Under the pieces are notes generated by a model that was not told the DNA's origin, did no database searches, and worked only from the letters and a program-made list of their open reading frames with translations. 64,000 nucleotides of DNA from Vandiemenella viatica (taxonomy: Eukaryota; Arthropoda; Insecta; Orthoptera; Morabidae). The position numbers and the translations under genes are program-made. The DNA lies in contig JARYHS010009186.1 in the NCBI GenBank assembly GCA_031002005.1, forward strand, positions 182,678,437 to 182,742,436, in the 5' to 3' direction. Within the stretch, counting starts at the first letter, position 1; each line of letters starts with the position of its first letter. Positions 47,977 through 59,614 of the stretch are shown here, piece after piece.

Positions 47977-50599
47977 TAGTAGTTATTAATATTCATTTGA
48001 ATAGGTATTTAAAGGTTTTGTTTAGTAAATTAATATGTTAATTTATTTGATAAAGTGATAAAACTAGCAAATAATTGTACTGGTTTATCAAAACCGTTCA
48101 ATGGTAAAAAAGAAAAAAAAGATAAGAGGAAGGAACAGGAATTTGACTGACTAAGGATCCACACAAACTTTAACCCGGACTTAGTGAATATTACCAAGGA
48201 AAACAGCTGTAGTTTAATCGCTTCCACCTTTCCTGTACTTGACGAAATCTGGCGATTAATTCTGCTAATAACATTCGATTGTCTCCTTGCGTGAACTATG
48301 GTGACGTCATTGCCTCCTTCGTGCAAAAAGTATTTAAGCCGGAGTTTGCTGAGGGCTGTGTTCTGCCGTCAGTAGACGAATATCGTATTACGATTACTTA
48401 GGTAATTGTAATCTGTTACTTGGTTGAAGCTCGCTCCTGGAAATACAAGACGCTAAGCATAACGTACAAGAGATGGCTCCGCCGAGTGAGATGTGAAATT
48501 TCGTGTCTTACGCGAAGGTGTGGACACCTAATTGATGTGAAATTATCTTCACAAATTAATTTTATTCACCGAACACATAAACAAATACACTCGTGATATA
48601 ATGAGAAACAGAATAAGCTCGTATTAGGGGATACCAGATTTTCTGTGAAATGGATTTTAATTACAGTGGATTCATTCGTCCGGTTAAAGTTTGCTATTGG
48701 GGAATTTTTCTCCTTGAAAGAACGCATTTACTCAAACAAAATCAAAGCCTACTTTCCTGTGGATAACCGCACAAATTTTCGATATACCGTTTATCTACAG
48801 CGTTACGTAAATGCTACAGCTAAAGTACAATTAGGATTTTAACATCCTAGCACTGAAGACAAATTAGCAAAATCCAGCGTTGAGGAATTGACAAATTATA
48901 CTTCTGCATGAAGCGTCGCATTTGAAATCAAGCCTCTTTATTATTATCTGTAACTGTTCATGCGAGAACAAAATAATTTTAACTATAAATTTTAATTTGA
49001 GTCACTATGGATACTATTAAACTAACTATACATTAACTCATTTTGAGGAGATTAAAATTTGAGAATAAGCATAGTAATTTGCAGAAACTCGCACTGCACT
49101 ATCATGTGCAAGAACAAAACACATTTATCCTACTTCAAACTATGTTCATAACATCGCAGATGTTTCGACTAAAATGATTTCTCTTAAATTCGTGCAATAG
49201 TAGTATTATTGATAGCAATAAAACTCGAAATTTATCGTATTGATGAGTTCCTAATTTATGTATATTTTTTCTTGTTTAAATTAAAACTAAACCTAAAACC
49301 AAAAGCTGCTTTTCATCGATATGTGGTCATGTTATGTAATTTGATATGAACTGTCAGATAAGTCTATTGTATGAAGAAGCGTGTTACTTTTATTCCGGTG
49401 GCAGCTTTGTTGGTTGGTCTAAGCCCCTTCCTAACAAGTGTACAGTACCTTTACACAGGCATAGCTTGTAACATCTCCGATGATTAAAAAAGAAGAATAA
49501 AGAATGTTTTAGGCGTTCTGATAAGTTTTTATAATAATATCGAGTAAGGCATTCGTATATCCTAGTTTTATTGTTCCTTTCAACTATTTTGTACTTGTTT
49601 CTTGAAATAAGACAATTTCATGAATATTCAATAGGAATCAAATTTTTTATGAAAGTGTTATAAAATATATTCTAAGATTTCGTAAGATAAGTAAATGAGT
49701 GTTTCTGGCAAATTTGATTCTTAATTTTTTTTTTCGGAAATGATGTGTTATTCCACGGAGAATTTTATTAATATGGTACTAAAGAACTTTTTTTTGAAAA
49801 TTTTAATAATTATTAAAAATCCACAGTAATTTTTGTAATTGACTTATGTGTATGATTGATATACATCAGACAATTATGCAAAATGTATATTGAACTCTGA
49901 AAAAAACTTTTTATTGATTTTTGAAAAGGGAGTTTATTTAAAAAAAATTAATTCAGTTTCATACACAAGCAGCGTACGGAACCCTCAGTGTACAAGAGTA
50001 ACCCGTTCTTGAGAAACAACAGAACTAGTCTTAGTAAAACATGAATGTTGATTGTAGGACAGAACTAACAGTGTAAATATGTCTTTCTTTATTATTATTT
50101 ATTTTGTTTCCAAGATTTGTAGTTTTGGGGATTAATAATGATGCCTATTTGTTCCAGAATTAATTCCCACAGTTAAAAATGTTATTATACTAGTACAAAT
50201 TCACTTGTAACAGCTTCTTCTATGTTCAACCAATACCACGTAAAATTCACTGCTGTCGACAAATGCATTGTAAATGGTGCCTGATATGATCCATTGAAAC
50301 AGTGTTCTGCATATGCTATTACTGGGGTATCAGATGCCCACAATATATTTTTTCACTAGCTCTGCCCATATGTTATTATGTTTCAAACAAGCTTGGGAAA
50401 AAACTGTTCGTCTTGAGGTTCGGGATAACATTTTAAAATCTACTGTAAGATTAGGCTCGATCAAAAATATAGATATGATCCTCCAATAATAATAACCAAT
50501 GAGGACGGAGAAACGGTTTATACATTCTTTATAAAATAAACGGTTATTATCACGAATATGTGAATGAACAAGAAAGAGAATCATTTCCTTAGAAAAACT
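47977..50599. other. Non-coding stretch with a promoter-like patch
   Basis: 48300-48375 has a cAMP-response-type TGACGTCA (48302-48309), TATTTAAG at 48331 and TCAGTA with its A at 48371. The 40-bp TATA-initiator spacing is too long for a confident core promoter. No ORF downstream is recognised. The rest is AT-rich. Confidence 0.3.
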
Positions 50600-50859
50600 G
50601 TTTCATACTCCTTTTTTTATCTGCTTAACGTCTCTCTAACAGCAAGGTCTTTAGAGACGGGAAAGGATGGGGGGCAAGGAATGGGAAGGAATTCGCCCAT
50701 GGCCTTTTGAAGGAAGCATCCCGGCATTTGCCTGGAGTGATTTGGGAAACCATGGAAAACCCAAATCTGGATGTCCGGACGGGGATTCGAACCGCCGTCC
50801 TCCCGAATGCGAGGCAAGAACGCTAGCCGTTACACTACCACGCTCGGTTTCATACTCCT
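50600..50859 (-). repeat. SINE-A reference copy with target-site duplication
   Basis: The best preserved copy. The SINE body (50613-50846) is flanked by exact 13-bp repeats GTTTCATACTCCT at 50600-50612 and 50847-50859. On the minus strand it runs ACCGAGCGTGGTAGTGTAAC, GGCTAGCGTTCTTGCCTCGC, ATTCGGGAGGACGGC, B box GGTTCGAATCCCC, ATCCAGATTTGGGTTTTCCA, TGGTTTCCCAAATCACTCCA, the GGGCGAATTCCTTCCCATTC block and a T/A-rich end (ATAAAAAA). The intact duplication and boxes imply a comparatively recent insertion by LINE machinery. ORFs on either strand here are shadows. Confidence 0.95.
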
Positions 50860-51654
50860 GTTGAATACTGAAGAGGGAGAATGATTTAGAAGAAACGTAA
50901 ATCTGTTATCTTTCTTACCTTTAGACGTTCAGTAGAAACAGAGATAAAAAAGGCTGTCGTCTAGAAGTACCAAGGATTTTTTTTTTACTCCCAAACGATT
51001 GTTGCCTTACTCCACTGACGAAAAAAATTAATGATGAGCATCCCAAAAGAGACGGCCACGACGAAAACAAAAGATCAGAGAGGATCTTCAGGTTACGGTT
51101 GGCTTCACTGCATTTTACACTATTACTGATGAAATCTGCGATCTATACGTCCTATCTTCGAATACCCTAACTTTTCCCTGTGGAGTTGGAGTGAGTTACA
51201 GGAATTTTTGGTGACTGGAGTGTAAGGAGAATATGTGAGGAGACAAATGTTTGCTCTAATCGTGAGTTTGCGTTGGCATGTTATCAACATGCTTTTCTGA
51301 ATCTCCTCTTGTTCATACTCGTAATACGCAATACTACCGCTTTCTCTCTCTCTCTCTCTTTTTTTTAATTATTCAGAAGTAATTTTCGTTACTATTTCAT
51401 GGCGCACCTATCGAACGCGTCCTTTAAGCTACACGCTTGTAACCAGTCTCGTATAAACAAATTTTCTGTGTAGCTTTTAATAAATACGCATCAAAGTTTA
51501 GTTGGTTAATGAGTTTTCTTCTTTAAGGACGTTCCTAATTTGTAAAATATTTGAAGATATACGTCTTGCACAAAATATAAAGTATATGTTATACACTCTA
51601 ATCTGTTTCTTTAACATAGTTTTTCCTCTAATTTATAAATACACATAAACTAAA
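50860..51654. other. Non-coding stretch with CT microsatellite
   Basis: CT tract at 51342-51359 followed by a T-run. No gene recognised. Confidence 0.45.
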
Positions 51655-51912
51655 AACTAACTTTCCACAACCCGGAGGTTGGTTGGATTCTCCTATAAGA
51701 GGCATAATAAGTCAATGTGTTACAGGTAGCACGGCCATTTACTTTCCTCATGGACCTACAATTTAACATGAAATATGAACAACGGTACGACCCAGCGTAG
51801 GTCATATGATCAAATATAATTCTCAACAGTTCTTGCGCCCACCGGGGTTGAACCCGAGACCAGAGTATCGAACTTTCGAAAGCTAGCGCCTTAACCAATG
51901 AGCAACCAAATA
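51655..51912 (-). repeat. tRNA-derived SINE, SINE-B-like head with a different body
   Basis: On the minus strand the head TTTGGTTGCTCATTGGTTAA then GGCGCTAGC and CTCGGGTTCAACCCCGGTGG carries clear A- and B-box types. The A-box part matches SINE-B. The body that follows (ATGACCTACGCTGGGTCGTA, GTCCATGAGGAAAGTAAATG) does not. The head resembles a tRNA closely, but no CCA-end acceptor stem pairs up, so I do not call it a tRNA gene. Confidence 0.6.
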
Positions 51913-53306
51913 CTCATCACAGTTAGTATAAATGGATTTTTCTGTTATCTTATTAATTTGCATAGCTTTAACCAGATTCTCCTTACTTAAGTTCGGGTTG
52001 CTTTACACACTGGTTGACTTCTACGCTTATTGTCAATTCGAATGGAATATTCATTCGCACCAGATGAGATGTGTAATCTCTACTTCACTTGATCTTATCA
52101 GAATGCCAAGTTTTGTCACTAATACCATATTATGTACCCTTTATCTCTTACGCTCTCCCACAGAAAGATACAGTTACTTCCATTCATTTATATTATATTA
52201 CAGTAATACATATTATATTTTACACGAATGAAAAATAGAATGCTTCCAAATTTTTATCTGCCTGGTTGGCTTTAATTAATGCTAAAAACGGACAAATGTT
52301 TTCCCAATTCTTGATAAAAGTTAAGCTGAGTGTCACTTATGTCTCAACTTCTGCATTGAATATATTCTTAACATAAAGCCTGTAGTGATATTGCATGAAA
52401 GAATATTTAAGCTAGAGATAAAGTAAGCTTGCGCAGCTTTTATCGGTATACAGTTCTCGATACTTTTCCGTCTTACTTTTTTGTATTAAGCTCTATGCAA
52501 AGTTTGGGAGGTTAACGGGAGATTTTTTGCTGGCCGTTGAGTCTGAATCTCAAACTTCTCATTACAGTAATGCACCCTTTCAGAACAGAGCTTGCGATGT
52601 GGACAGCAACTCTTGGCTGGAATTAACAGATGTCTCGCAGAAGTCTCTGATGGTGTAATAGCAGTTTCTACAGACAAGTATCACACAACGTAACATTTAT
52701 ACCCATGCAGTCACCTATATCTATAATTTAGAAACTAGTAAATTATTCAAATAATTTATTATATTTTTCAAGATTATTTTAGTATTGTAATAACTACCAA
52801 TGTTCTTCCCCACTTATTTGCTACTGTAGTCTGTAGTCTCCTCTCGTTCTTCAGTGATCAACCTACAGGTTGGTATGCAGCAGTTTTCATGTTTATAATT
52901 ATTGAATATCTTTTGAACCTTTAAGGTAGTTCTTTCTCGTTGTCTTCACAGCCAGTTTCATTTTAGTACTAGGTTAATACTTATTGTATGATTAGGTTCT
53001 CCGGTTCGATACTAGTTGACAGAATTCCATTAATAAAATATTTTCTGTCTCTAAACAGATGGTTAATTAACTAATATGCAACTGAGTTAAAATTAAAAAT
53101 ATTTATTACCCTATTGATTTTTATATGGCATCTTAAGATGCGGTAGGCATTCAAGACATCACTCCCCCTATAGCATTCAATGTGTTGATTATAAAACCTG
53201 TTTCCACTTCCACCTCACTCTCTCTTGTTTATTTACTACGGCACAGAAGTCTCCAACGACGTAACGTAAAATTAAGCTCTTTCCTCGAACCAGCAAAGTC
53301 TGAAAC
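51913..53306. other. Non-coding stretch
   Basis: The ORF at 51932-52231 (99 codons) is hydrophobic and serine/tyrosine-rich with no recognised family. No promoter or splice pattern supports it. Confidence 0.35.
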
Positions 53307-53637
53307 ATCGAGACAGTTATAAATGAATGCAATTTTTCTCTCGGCGTTGTTTATTTATAAACGTTTCTCGGGAAACAAACCAAGTAATATTATTATTGAT
53401 GCACAATATTTCGGCGACTTAACTCCGTCGCCATCTTCAGGTGCAGTTGTAAGTCTTGAAGTCTGCCATACCAGTTCTCAAACAAGACGCTCAAGGCTGA
53501 CTTCAAGGCAGACTTAAAGACTTACAACTGCACCTGAAGATGGCGACGGAGAATAAAGTCGCCGAAATATTGTGAATCAATAATAAGATTACTCGGTTTG
53601 TTTCCCGAGAAACGTTTATAAATAAATCGAGACAGTT
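53307..53637. mobile_element. Foldback element with 12-bp flanking direct repeat
   Basis: Two long inverted arms (53350-53467 and 53507-53626) pair over almost 120 bases with few mismatches, around a 39-base loop. ATCGAGACAGTT occurs just outside at 53307-53318 and, slightly overlapping the right arm end, at 53626-53637. This looks like a 12-bp target duplication. The left side carries about 31 extra unpaired bases. The arms contain CACAATATTTCGGCGACT and GCCATCTTCAGGTGCAGTTG. No ORF. The family is not identified. Confidence 0.8.
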
Positions 53638-56311
53638 GTATACGCGGCGGGGCAGGTGGCAAATAAAAAATAATTGCAATAATATACTCTAAGTCAGACG
53701 ACTAATGGAATGTCTAACAAAAAATGAGACATGTTAAATATTCGGCACACTTAGAAATTTAACTACTAATCTTGGATAAAGCAATTGGAGACTAAAGGAG
53801 GCAATTTCGATTCCCTTTTTGGGATTTATGGCGACAGTCTTAAATGAATCTGTTAAACGAATTATCCAAAGCTGTTTTCACGTATCCTCCTGCACACACG
53901 TCTTTGGTTCTCCCTGTCGGATTCACAGTTGAAATTGGCATGCAAATTAGGTAAGCAGAACTCTGGTTGGTTTACTTACAACAAGTCGGGAAAATTTTCG
54001 GTTGCTTCAAAAATCACAATTTACACATCACAGCCTTAAGAAAATAACAGGCTAGTATTATTTTTGCTATCTTACCAAATCTCATAGTATGCATGCATCG
54101 TCACCTCAAAACCGATATATCCGGTGGAAGGAAAACAATGTTAGAAAAACTGTCGTTTAATTCTCATTTTTTTATTATTATGCTTATGACTATCACTTAA
54201 CAATCGTTACAAATATATTATTTATCTAACTAATGTCTCACTCAATAGACAACCATCCTCAAAAACGGTATTGTTTTATTTGTTTCTAGTAAAGCAGCAT
54301 AACGTCACAGTCTAGTTCAGAGTAGAATAAACGAAGCACATCTACGTTTGTTTACCAATTAGTCCAAAAACAGGGCACATGCCTGCTACTAGGTTCGTTA
54401 CATTCGTTACACTGGAAATACGTAATTAGCGTCTCAAGGGGAGTGGAAAGATGAAGATTAATAACTCTCTGTTACCATCCATATCCATTCCAGAAATTCG
54501 CCGTCAAGTTGGTGGGATTCAGAAATTGGAGCTCATCAGTTATACAATCACCAGCATCGCAGGAGCTATGAATCTGCCTCTTCAGTACGATAAAAAAAAC
54601 TTCTTTAAAACAGCAGATCATAGACGAATGCTTAAAAAATGGACATTCGCCAGTTTTTAAAGTGAGGAACAGCTTAGGTGGAACATGAGGAAGAATTTAA
54701 CGAGCATAGGGTGAAGAAAAATTTAGGTGCAGAGACGTATTATTGTTATTCAGATGTGTTTAAATGTTATTATGAAATTTATTTTAAATTAATACATTTT
54801 TAATTACATCTAAAATAAATTATTTTATATAATGATGCACAATTAGGAGAAATCAAGAAGGTCGTATTAATAGAGGCGACAGTTGCAATATTGTTTCCTA
54901 TGATGTAATTTTTAAATAGTTGTTTCATCTATTGAAAGTAAGGCAGCAGAGACTACGTGTTTTGAATAACAAGGGATTAGATCATTATGCTATTAACGGG
55001 AAAGATTTAAGTAAACTGTAACATGTTAAAATGTAAAGTTACATATATTATATTTAACAGATCTTGGAAAATGGAGAGGTGCATAAATTCATAATTCATA
55101 ATCAAAGATAAATTTAAAAATTCTCATAAATCAGTTTTGCACATTAGTTAACTACCAAGCAGGTATCGTTGAGCTACACGATGTCTATGGTTGAGCGTTA
55201 TTTGACCCTGTTGTTTATTCACCTGTGGTCTTAAAAGGGTCCAGGGGAAGTATTTCATGGAAGGTGAAACATACGAGTAGACAACATAACACATGTCTTT
55301 ACCGTGCTTCATAAAGTTCCTATCAGAAAATAAGCTCATATTATCCCTACATGCTAGGAAAGGGTTAAGTCATATTAATCAGCAGATGTTGCAACTTCCA
55401 TTCAGTAAATCCACCCAAGTTCTCTCGAAAAACACCAAAATCGTATTGACACATTAGTTTATAAAACGAAATTCATGTGATATGAAAATAGCTCAGAGGT
55501 TGGTGCTTTACTATTGTGTTAATGCATGGTAGCACTTGATTTTGGTATAGTAATAATGAGGCACTCGAAGTTTATCTTTAGTCAGTTGACGTTTGGAATT
55601 GGAAAAGTTAGTATTGTGCAGACTGGCATAAATGCTGCAAATATTGTTCCATGTTAGCGAAGAATGCTAGCGTGAAAAGGATGTCGTTTAAAAGTTGGCC
55701 CCTTTCAGCTTAAAGATTTTCCGTCATGCTGGTGATGATCATTAATACACATCAGTTAACTAGAGATTTAAAATAATAAGAACTGAATCGTGCGACATCT
55801 ACGTTTTATGCTTGTGTTTTATGCCTGTGCGCCACGGTACTTGGGCTCCAATAAAATATCTTGCCTGAAATTTCAATATCGTACGGAATATATATATTAA
55901 AAATTGGATATTTCACAGTGTTCTCTGCGGGAAATTTTAAAAGATATTTGGATCAAACTGAAATTCTTCATGATTCTCCGTATAAAAAGAGAGTAATTAA
56001 TGCAGTTTACATTTTTATAATATGTAAAAGAAGTGTAGAAATTAAAAGAAAAAAAATAGCAGTCTTCTCTATTGTTAATTAATTTTGCTTAGTTGCAACT
56101 AGCAGGAAAAAAAAAGGTTTGGAAAAAATTATGAGGGCAGAATTATTATGACTTTCTCATTTTCCAGTATGCTCTCATCATTTAAGTAAAATTATCTAAC
56201 TAATCTTGAAAGATACTGAAAATCTTTGGTGTATAAGAAGGAACATTTAGTAGATGTAGTTTCTACTGTGATTCACACTGATTATTATTTAAAGTGAAAC
56301 AAAAAATCAAA

Positions 56312-56353
<42 letters not shown>

Positions 56354-57065
56354 TGCAAATATTTGTGAAAACAATAGTGTATCAGTAAATCTGAATCTTT
56401 TAACTTTCTTATTGTATTCTTCTACTGCAGACAAGTTTCACATCAGTTTAGCATTTCGTTCCAGTAATATTTATCTTAAAATGGTGGAGAAATCTCTCTT
56501 GTTTTTATTAAGAATCTTATGAGATAAGTACTTAAACTCAGAATAGTAGTCGTACGGAACACTGATTTACATAATTATTTCGCAAGGATAGACATTCCAC
56601 CAAGCACCTGCTTCGCACCAAAATTATTTTTCTCTCTGCATTGTAAATTGAAATGGAATAAATAAGTGTATATTTTTGGAATCCAAGTGGAAAGTTTGAT
56701 GTTGCTACAGCGATAAGTTAGTTCTTGTTTTTATTAATCACATTAACAGCTTCTTCTTGATAACATTCCGGATTTTCCACAGAATTCGTTTTTACTTACC
56801 ATCTTATATGGAATTTTTGGTGCGAGAATTCTGTACCGCCACAGAATTCGTTTAGGTGATTGCGGAAAACTGTTGCTAGGATTTCAGGTTTGAGAGGCCA
56901 GAGGTATGTCAATTAGTTCGTTGTATTTCCCCTGTAAAGTACCCGAAGAATACGTCATTTACATATGTGTAAATAAATGACATAGATTCTAAGTTACTTA
57001 TAAAATTAAGAATTTTCTCATATATTCCGAATAGTGATTAATGTTCTGTATAAAAATAAAGTTCC
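53638..57065. other. Non-coding stretch with CA/TA microsatellite
   Basis: A compound CA then TA repeat lies at 56314-56353. ORFs at 54451, 55148 and 55861 show no domain. No gene is supported. Confidence 0.4.
56314..56353. repeat. CA/TA microsatellite
   Basis: About 15 CA units running into five TA units. Confidence 0.95.
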
Positions 57066-57385
57066 TACCGATGTGACAGTTGTCTCAGTTGCCCCAGGGA
57101 ACAAGATGAAGTGATTACCCCGAAATCTGGAGCAGTCTGGGCTGTGCGTCTCAAACGAGCACAGCAGCGAAGTTTGTGGGTGGCCTGGGCTGGGTGGAGG
57201 CCCGCTTCGTTAATTATGCAGGCAGCGCACCACAGACATCCTCTGGTCCACTTTGGTGGTCACCGAGGGTCAGCGCAGATAGCCTCCGCCGGCCGCTTAA
57301 TCATAACTGGAGAGGGGCGCGCCGGCAACCCGCGACGCATCTCGCATGGGCTCTTCCTCCGTCATCGTTCACTCCCTGAGCAATA
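57066..57385. other. GC-rich island in AT-rich surroundings
   Basis: An abrupt 300-bp GC-rich patch with overlapping ORFs of 93 and 67 codons in two plus frames. Neither has a recognisable domain. It holds a TTAATTATGCA homeodomain-like site and GGGGCGCGCCGG. It could be a conserved regulatory element, an exon or an unrecognised repeat. Confidence 0.4.
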
Positions 57386-57821
57386 TGTCTAGCATAATTT
57401 CGACTGGTCTTATATCCTGCCAGAGCTTCAAACAACCCCGTATTACTTGTCACCTGTTACTTAATCATGCAACGCATACAGAATATTGTTTGAAGTGAAC
57501 ATGAAAATCATTTACTTTATAGGAATATAGTTATTAATAAAAATAAACTTTAACGATAAGAAATAGTAGGATCGGAGAATAGTTGTAAATTGAACCAATC
57601 TGTTGCCCCTTTTTCCATCTCTCAGTCACAATTAAAACAACACCATCACAGTCATCAGAACATACGATGATACTTAAGAACATTTCTAGACTCGAGACTG
57701 CAACAGGAACAAGTAACACCATCCATAATAATCAACCTCGCCTTTAAAATGCGTGCGACTCAGGAATAGATCCGGGCGCAGTGAAAATACGTCACTTGGA
57801 TTAAATACCAATAAAATTTCA

Positions 57822-58355
57822 TAGTCTAATTTAATTTGATATAATTGAGATATAGTGCACATTCCGGTGGAGATCCCCCTACACATCCATCTTTCTCCTT
57901 TCCTCTTCCCTCCAACTTTAAATTCTTTCAGTGTTTTTGGTAGATAATACATCATTTCTCTTCACTTACATTTTCCCAGACCGTAATGCCAGAAATCAAG
58001 TGGCAGTTTGTGGTCATGGTCATCTTTATCATTCCACGCACCTCTCTTAATTCTACCACCAATATCGTTACATGCCTCACCGCCAATATAGCCTTGTACC
58101 CTCCTATGACACTCTTCACCCCTCTTCTATCTTCCAACGAAACCAACTCCAGTTCCATTTTCATATTAGTTACCGATTGTGTTCTGCGGTAATTTCCAAA
58201 GACAAATCTAGCAGCTCTTTCCTGCACCTCCTCCAACTCCTGTATCTGATTCCCAAAATGTTGTTCCCATACTACCTCACCATGTTGAAGCAGTGGTCTA
58301 ACCAATGATTTGTATCCCAATTCCCTTACTTCTCAAGTACGTCCTCAAAGTTAAG
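57822..58355 (-). pseudogene. CR1-like LINE ORF2 C-terminus and 3' UTR
   Basis: The minus-strand frame (58320-57952) reads GYKSLVRPLLQHGEVVWE, then QIQELEEVQERAARFVFGNY and RRTQSVTNM, the CR1-type domain downstream of the RT. After a frameshift, the UTR ends in the family terminus (GGGATCTCCACCGGAATGTG on the minus strand) and an AATTAAATTAG-like tail. It is homologous to the plus-strand copy at 26.2 kb. Plus-strand ORFs at 57986 and 58072 are shadows. Confidence 0.85.
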
Positions 58356-58556
58356 AGAAATCAGCTTGTTTAACTTAATGCTGAATAAAGCCCTGAGGTA
58401 TGTTTTCAGTTATAGTAACTGATTCTTCCATCCTGTATTCATCCCAGAAAATCCTTCTCTTATATTTTATGATATTGTTTAAGTATGATATTTTTATTAT
58501 ATTGTTTTGTCTCGTTCCACCCACAGAAAAGCGGATACGAATAAAAGATGGCGTAT

Positions 58557-58584
58557 GGGGATGGGTACGGGGGGATGAGGGGGG
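58557..58584 (+). other. Canonical G-quadruplex motif
   Basis: Four G-tracts of 4, 3, 6 and 6 bases with spacers AT, TAC and ATGA. This satisfies the standard four-tract rule. No gene context is evident. Confidence 0.7.
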
Positions 58585-58718
58585 TAGATGTCGATTGTCC
58601 ACAACACACTTACAACGAGATTTGATGGATCTGGAGTATTGATTCTAAGGGTATTGCCATCGTACTGCGAAACGTGTAAATTGTGTTCTGTAATATGTGT
58701 GTGTATTTTTTTCCGTCA

Positions 58719-58835
58719 AAAGCTTAATTTATGTGTCGGAGATTGGTGATTACGGAAAACCGCTAAAAACTGCACGGCAGGTACGGGGGTATAGGATTTG
58801 AACCCGATCCTGTTATACCTCCTGGATCCAGTTAA
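58719..58835 (-). repeat. Possible tRNA-derived SINE fragment
   Basis: The minus strand has GATCGGGTTCAAATCCTATA (B-box type), followed about 40 bases on by GCGGTTTTCCGTAATCACCA. The latter echoes the GGTTTTCC...ATCACT module of SINE-A. Head and tail are missing, so membership is uncertain. Confidence 0.4.
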
Positions 58836-59039
58836 ATTTAAAATTTCACTAAACAACTTGATGTGTAACAAGCTATAGTGTAAACTTTTGTAGGTGATAC
58901 ACTCTTTATGCACATAATAGCACAAATACTGAATTTCATAACATGAATTGTCTTCAGCGATATGTCTCTTGCAATCTCTGCTGGCGTGATATGGGTTAAA
59001 ATTGAAAACTGAAAGAATATAACTCTCTTTAATGTAATA

Positions 59040-59612
59040 CATGGTGTCCACGAAAGATTTCATTGGTTTCAAAAAGTAAAATCTTAAAACAAAGATCCCC
59101 AGAAGAACGCAACAAACAGTATTTTTAGTGTGAAAGCTGTAAGAATTTCATACAGAAGTTTTTAAAAAATGTTATAAAAGCTGTTAACAGATGGCGCTGT
59201 ACGCTGTATAGCTCGTATCAAAGGCACAAATAAATTCATCCTCTGAAATGAATGAATCACATCACAATGTTTTCAAAATGTCCGCCGCTTGAAGTACAGA
59301 AGACAATTTACCATTACACCCTGAAATGTCTCAACTAAAGTGGATTCAGCAGCAACACAGATCATCGATTCAAGCTCTTCCAACGTGGTTGAATAGTTTC
59401 GGTAATGTCTTTGAATGTGCTCCACAAAAAGTAGTCACAAGGCGTCAGATCGAACGAATATGGAGACCAATCCATTCCTGCGCCTTCTGTTAACAGCTTT
59501 TGCTAATTTTACAGCTTTCACAATAAAAATACCGTTTGTTACATTTTTCTGTCTGTGTTTGTTTCCGAGATTTTACATTATAAAATCAGGGACTCGTTTC
59601 GTGAACACCCTG
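59040..59612 (-). mobile_element. Mariner-type deletion derivative with long inverted repeats
   Basis: Flanked by TA (59038-59039 and 59613-59614). The ends CATGGTGTCCACGAAA and, reversed, CAGGGTGTTCACGAAA begin inverted arms that stay alignable for about 130 bases (shared blocks GTAAAATCT, CAACAAAC/GTAACAAACG, GTGAAAGCTGTAA, AGCTGTTAACAG). Between the arms the minus strand encodes DWSPYSFDLTPCDYFLW, then after a frameshift RNYSTTLEELESM and CVAAESTLVETFQG. This is the third catalytic region of a mariner-like DDE transposase. The rest of the gene is deleted. Confidence 0.8.
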
Positions 59613-59614
59613 TA

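Noticed and set aside
51838..51912. A tRNA gene on the minus strand
   Set aside because: A and B boxes are good, but the acceptor stem does not pair and a SINE-like body follows.
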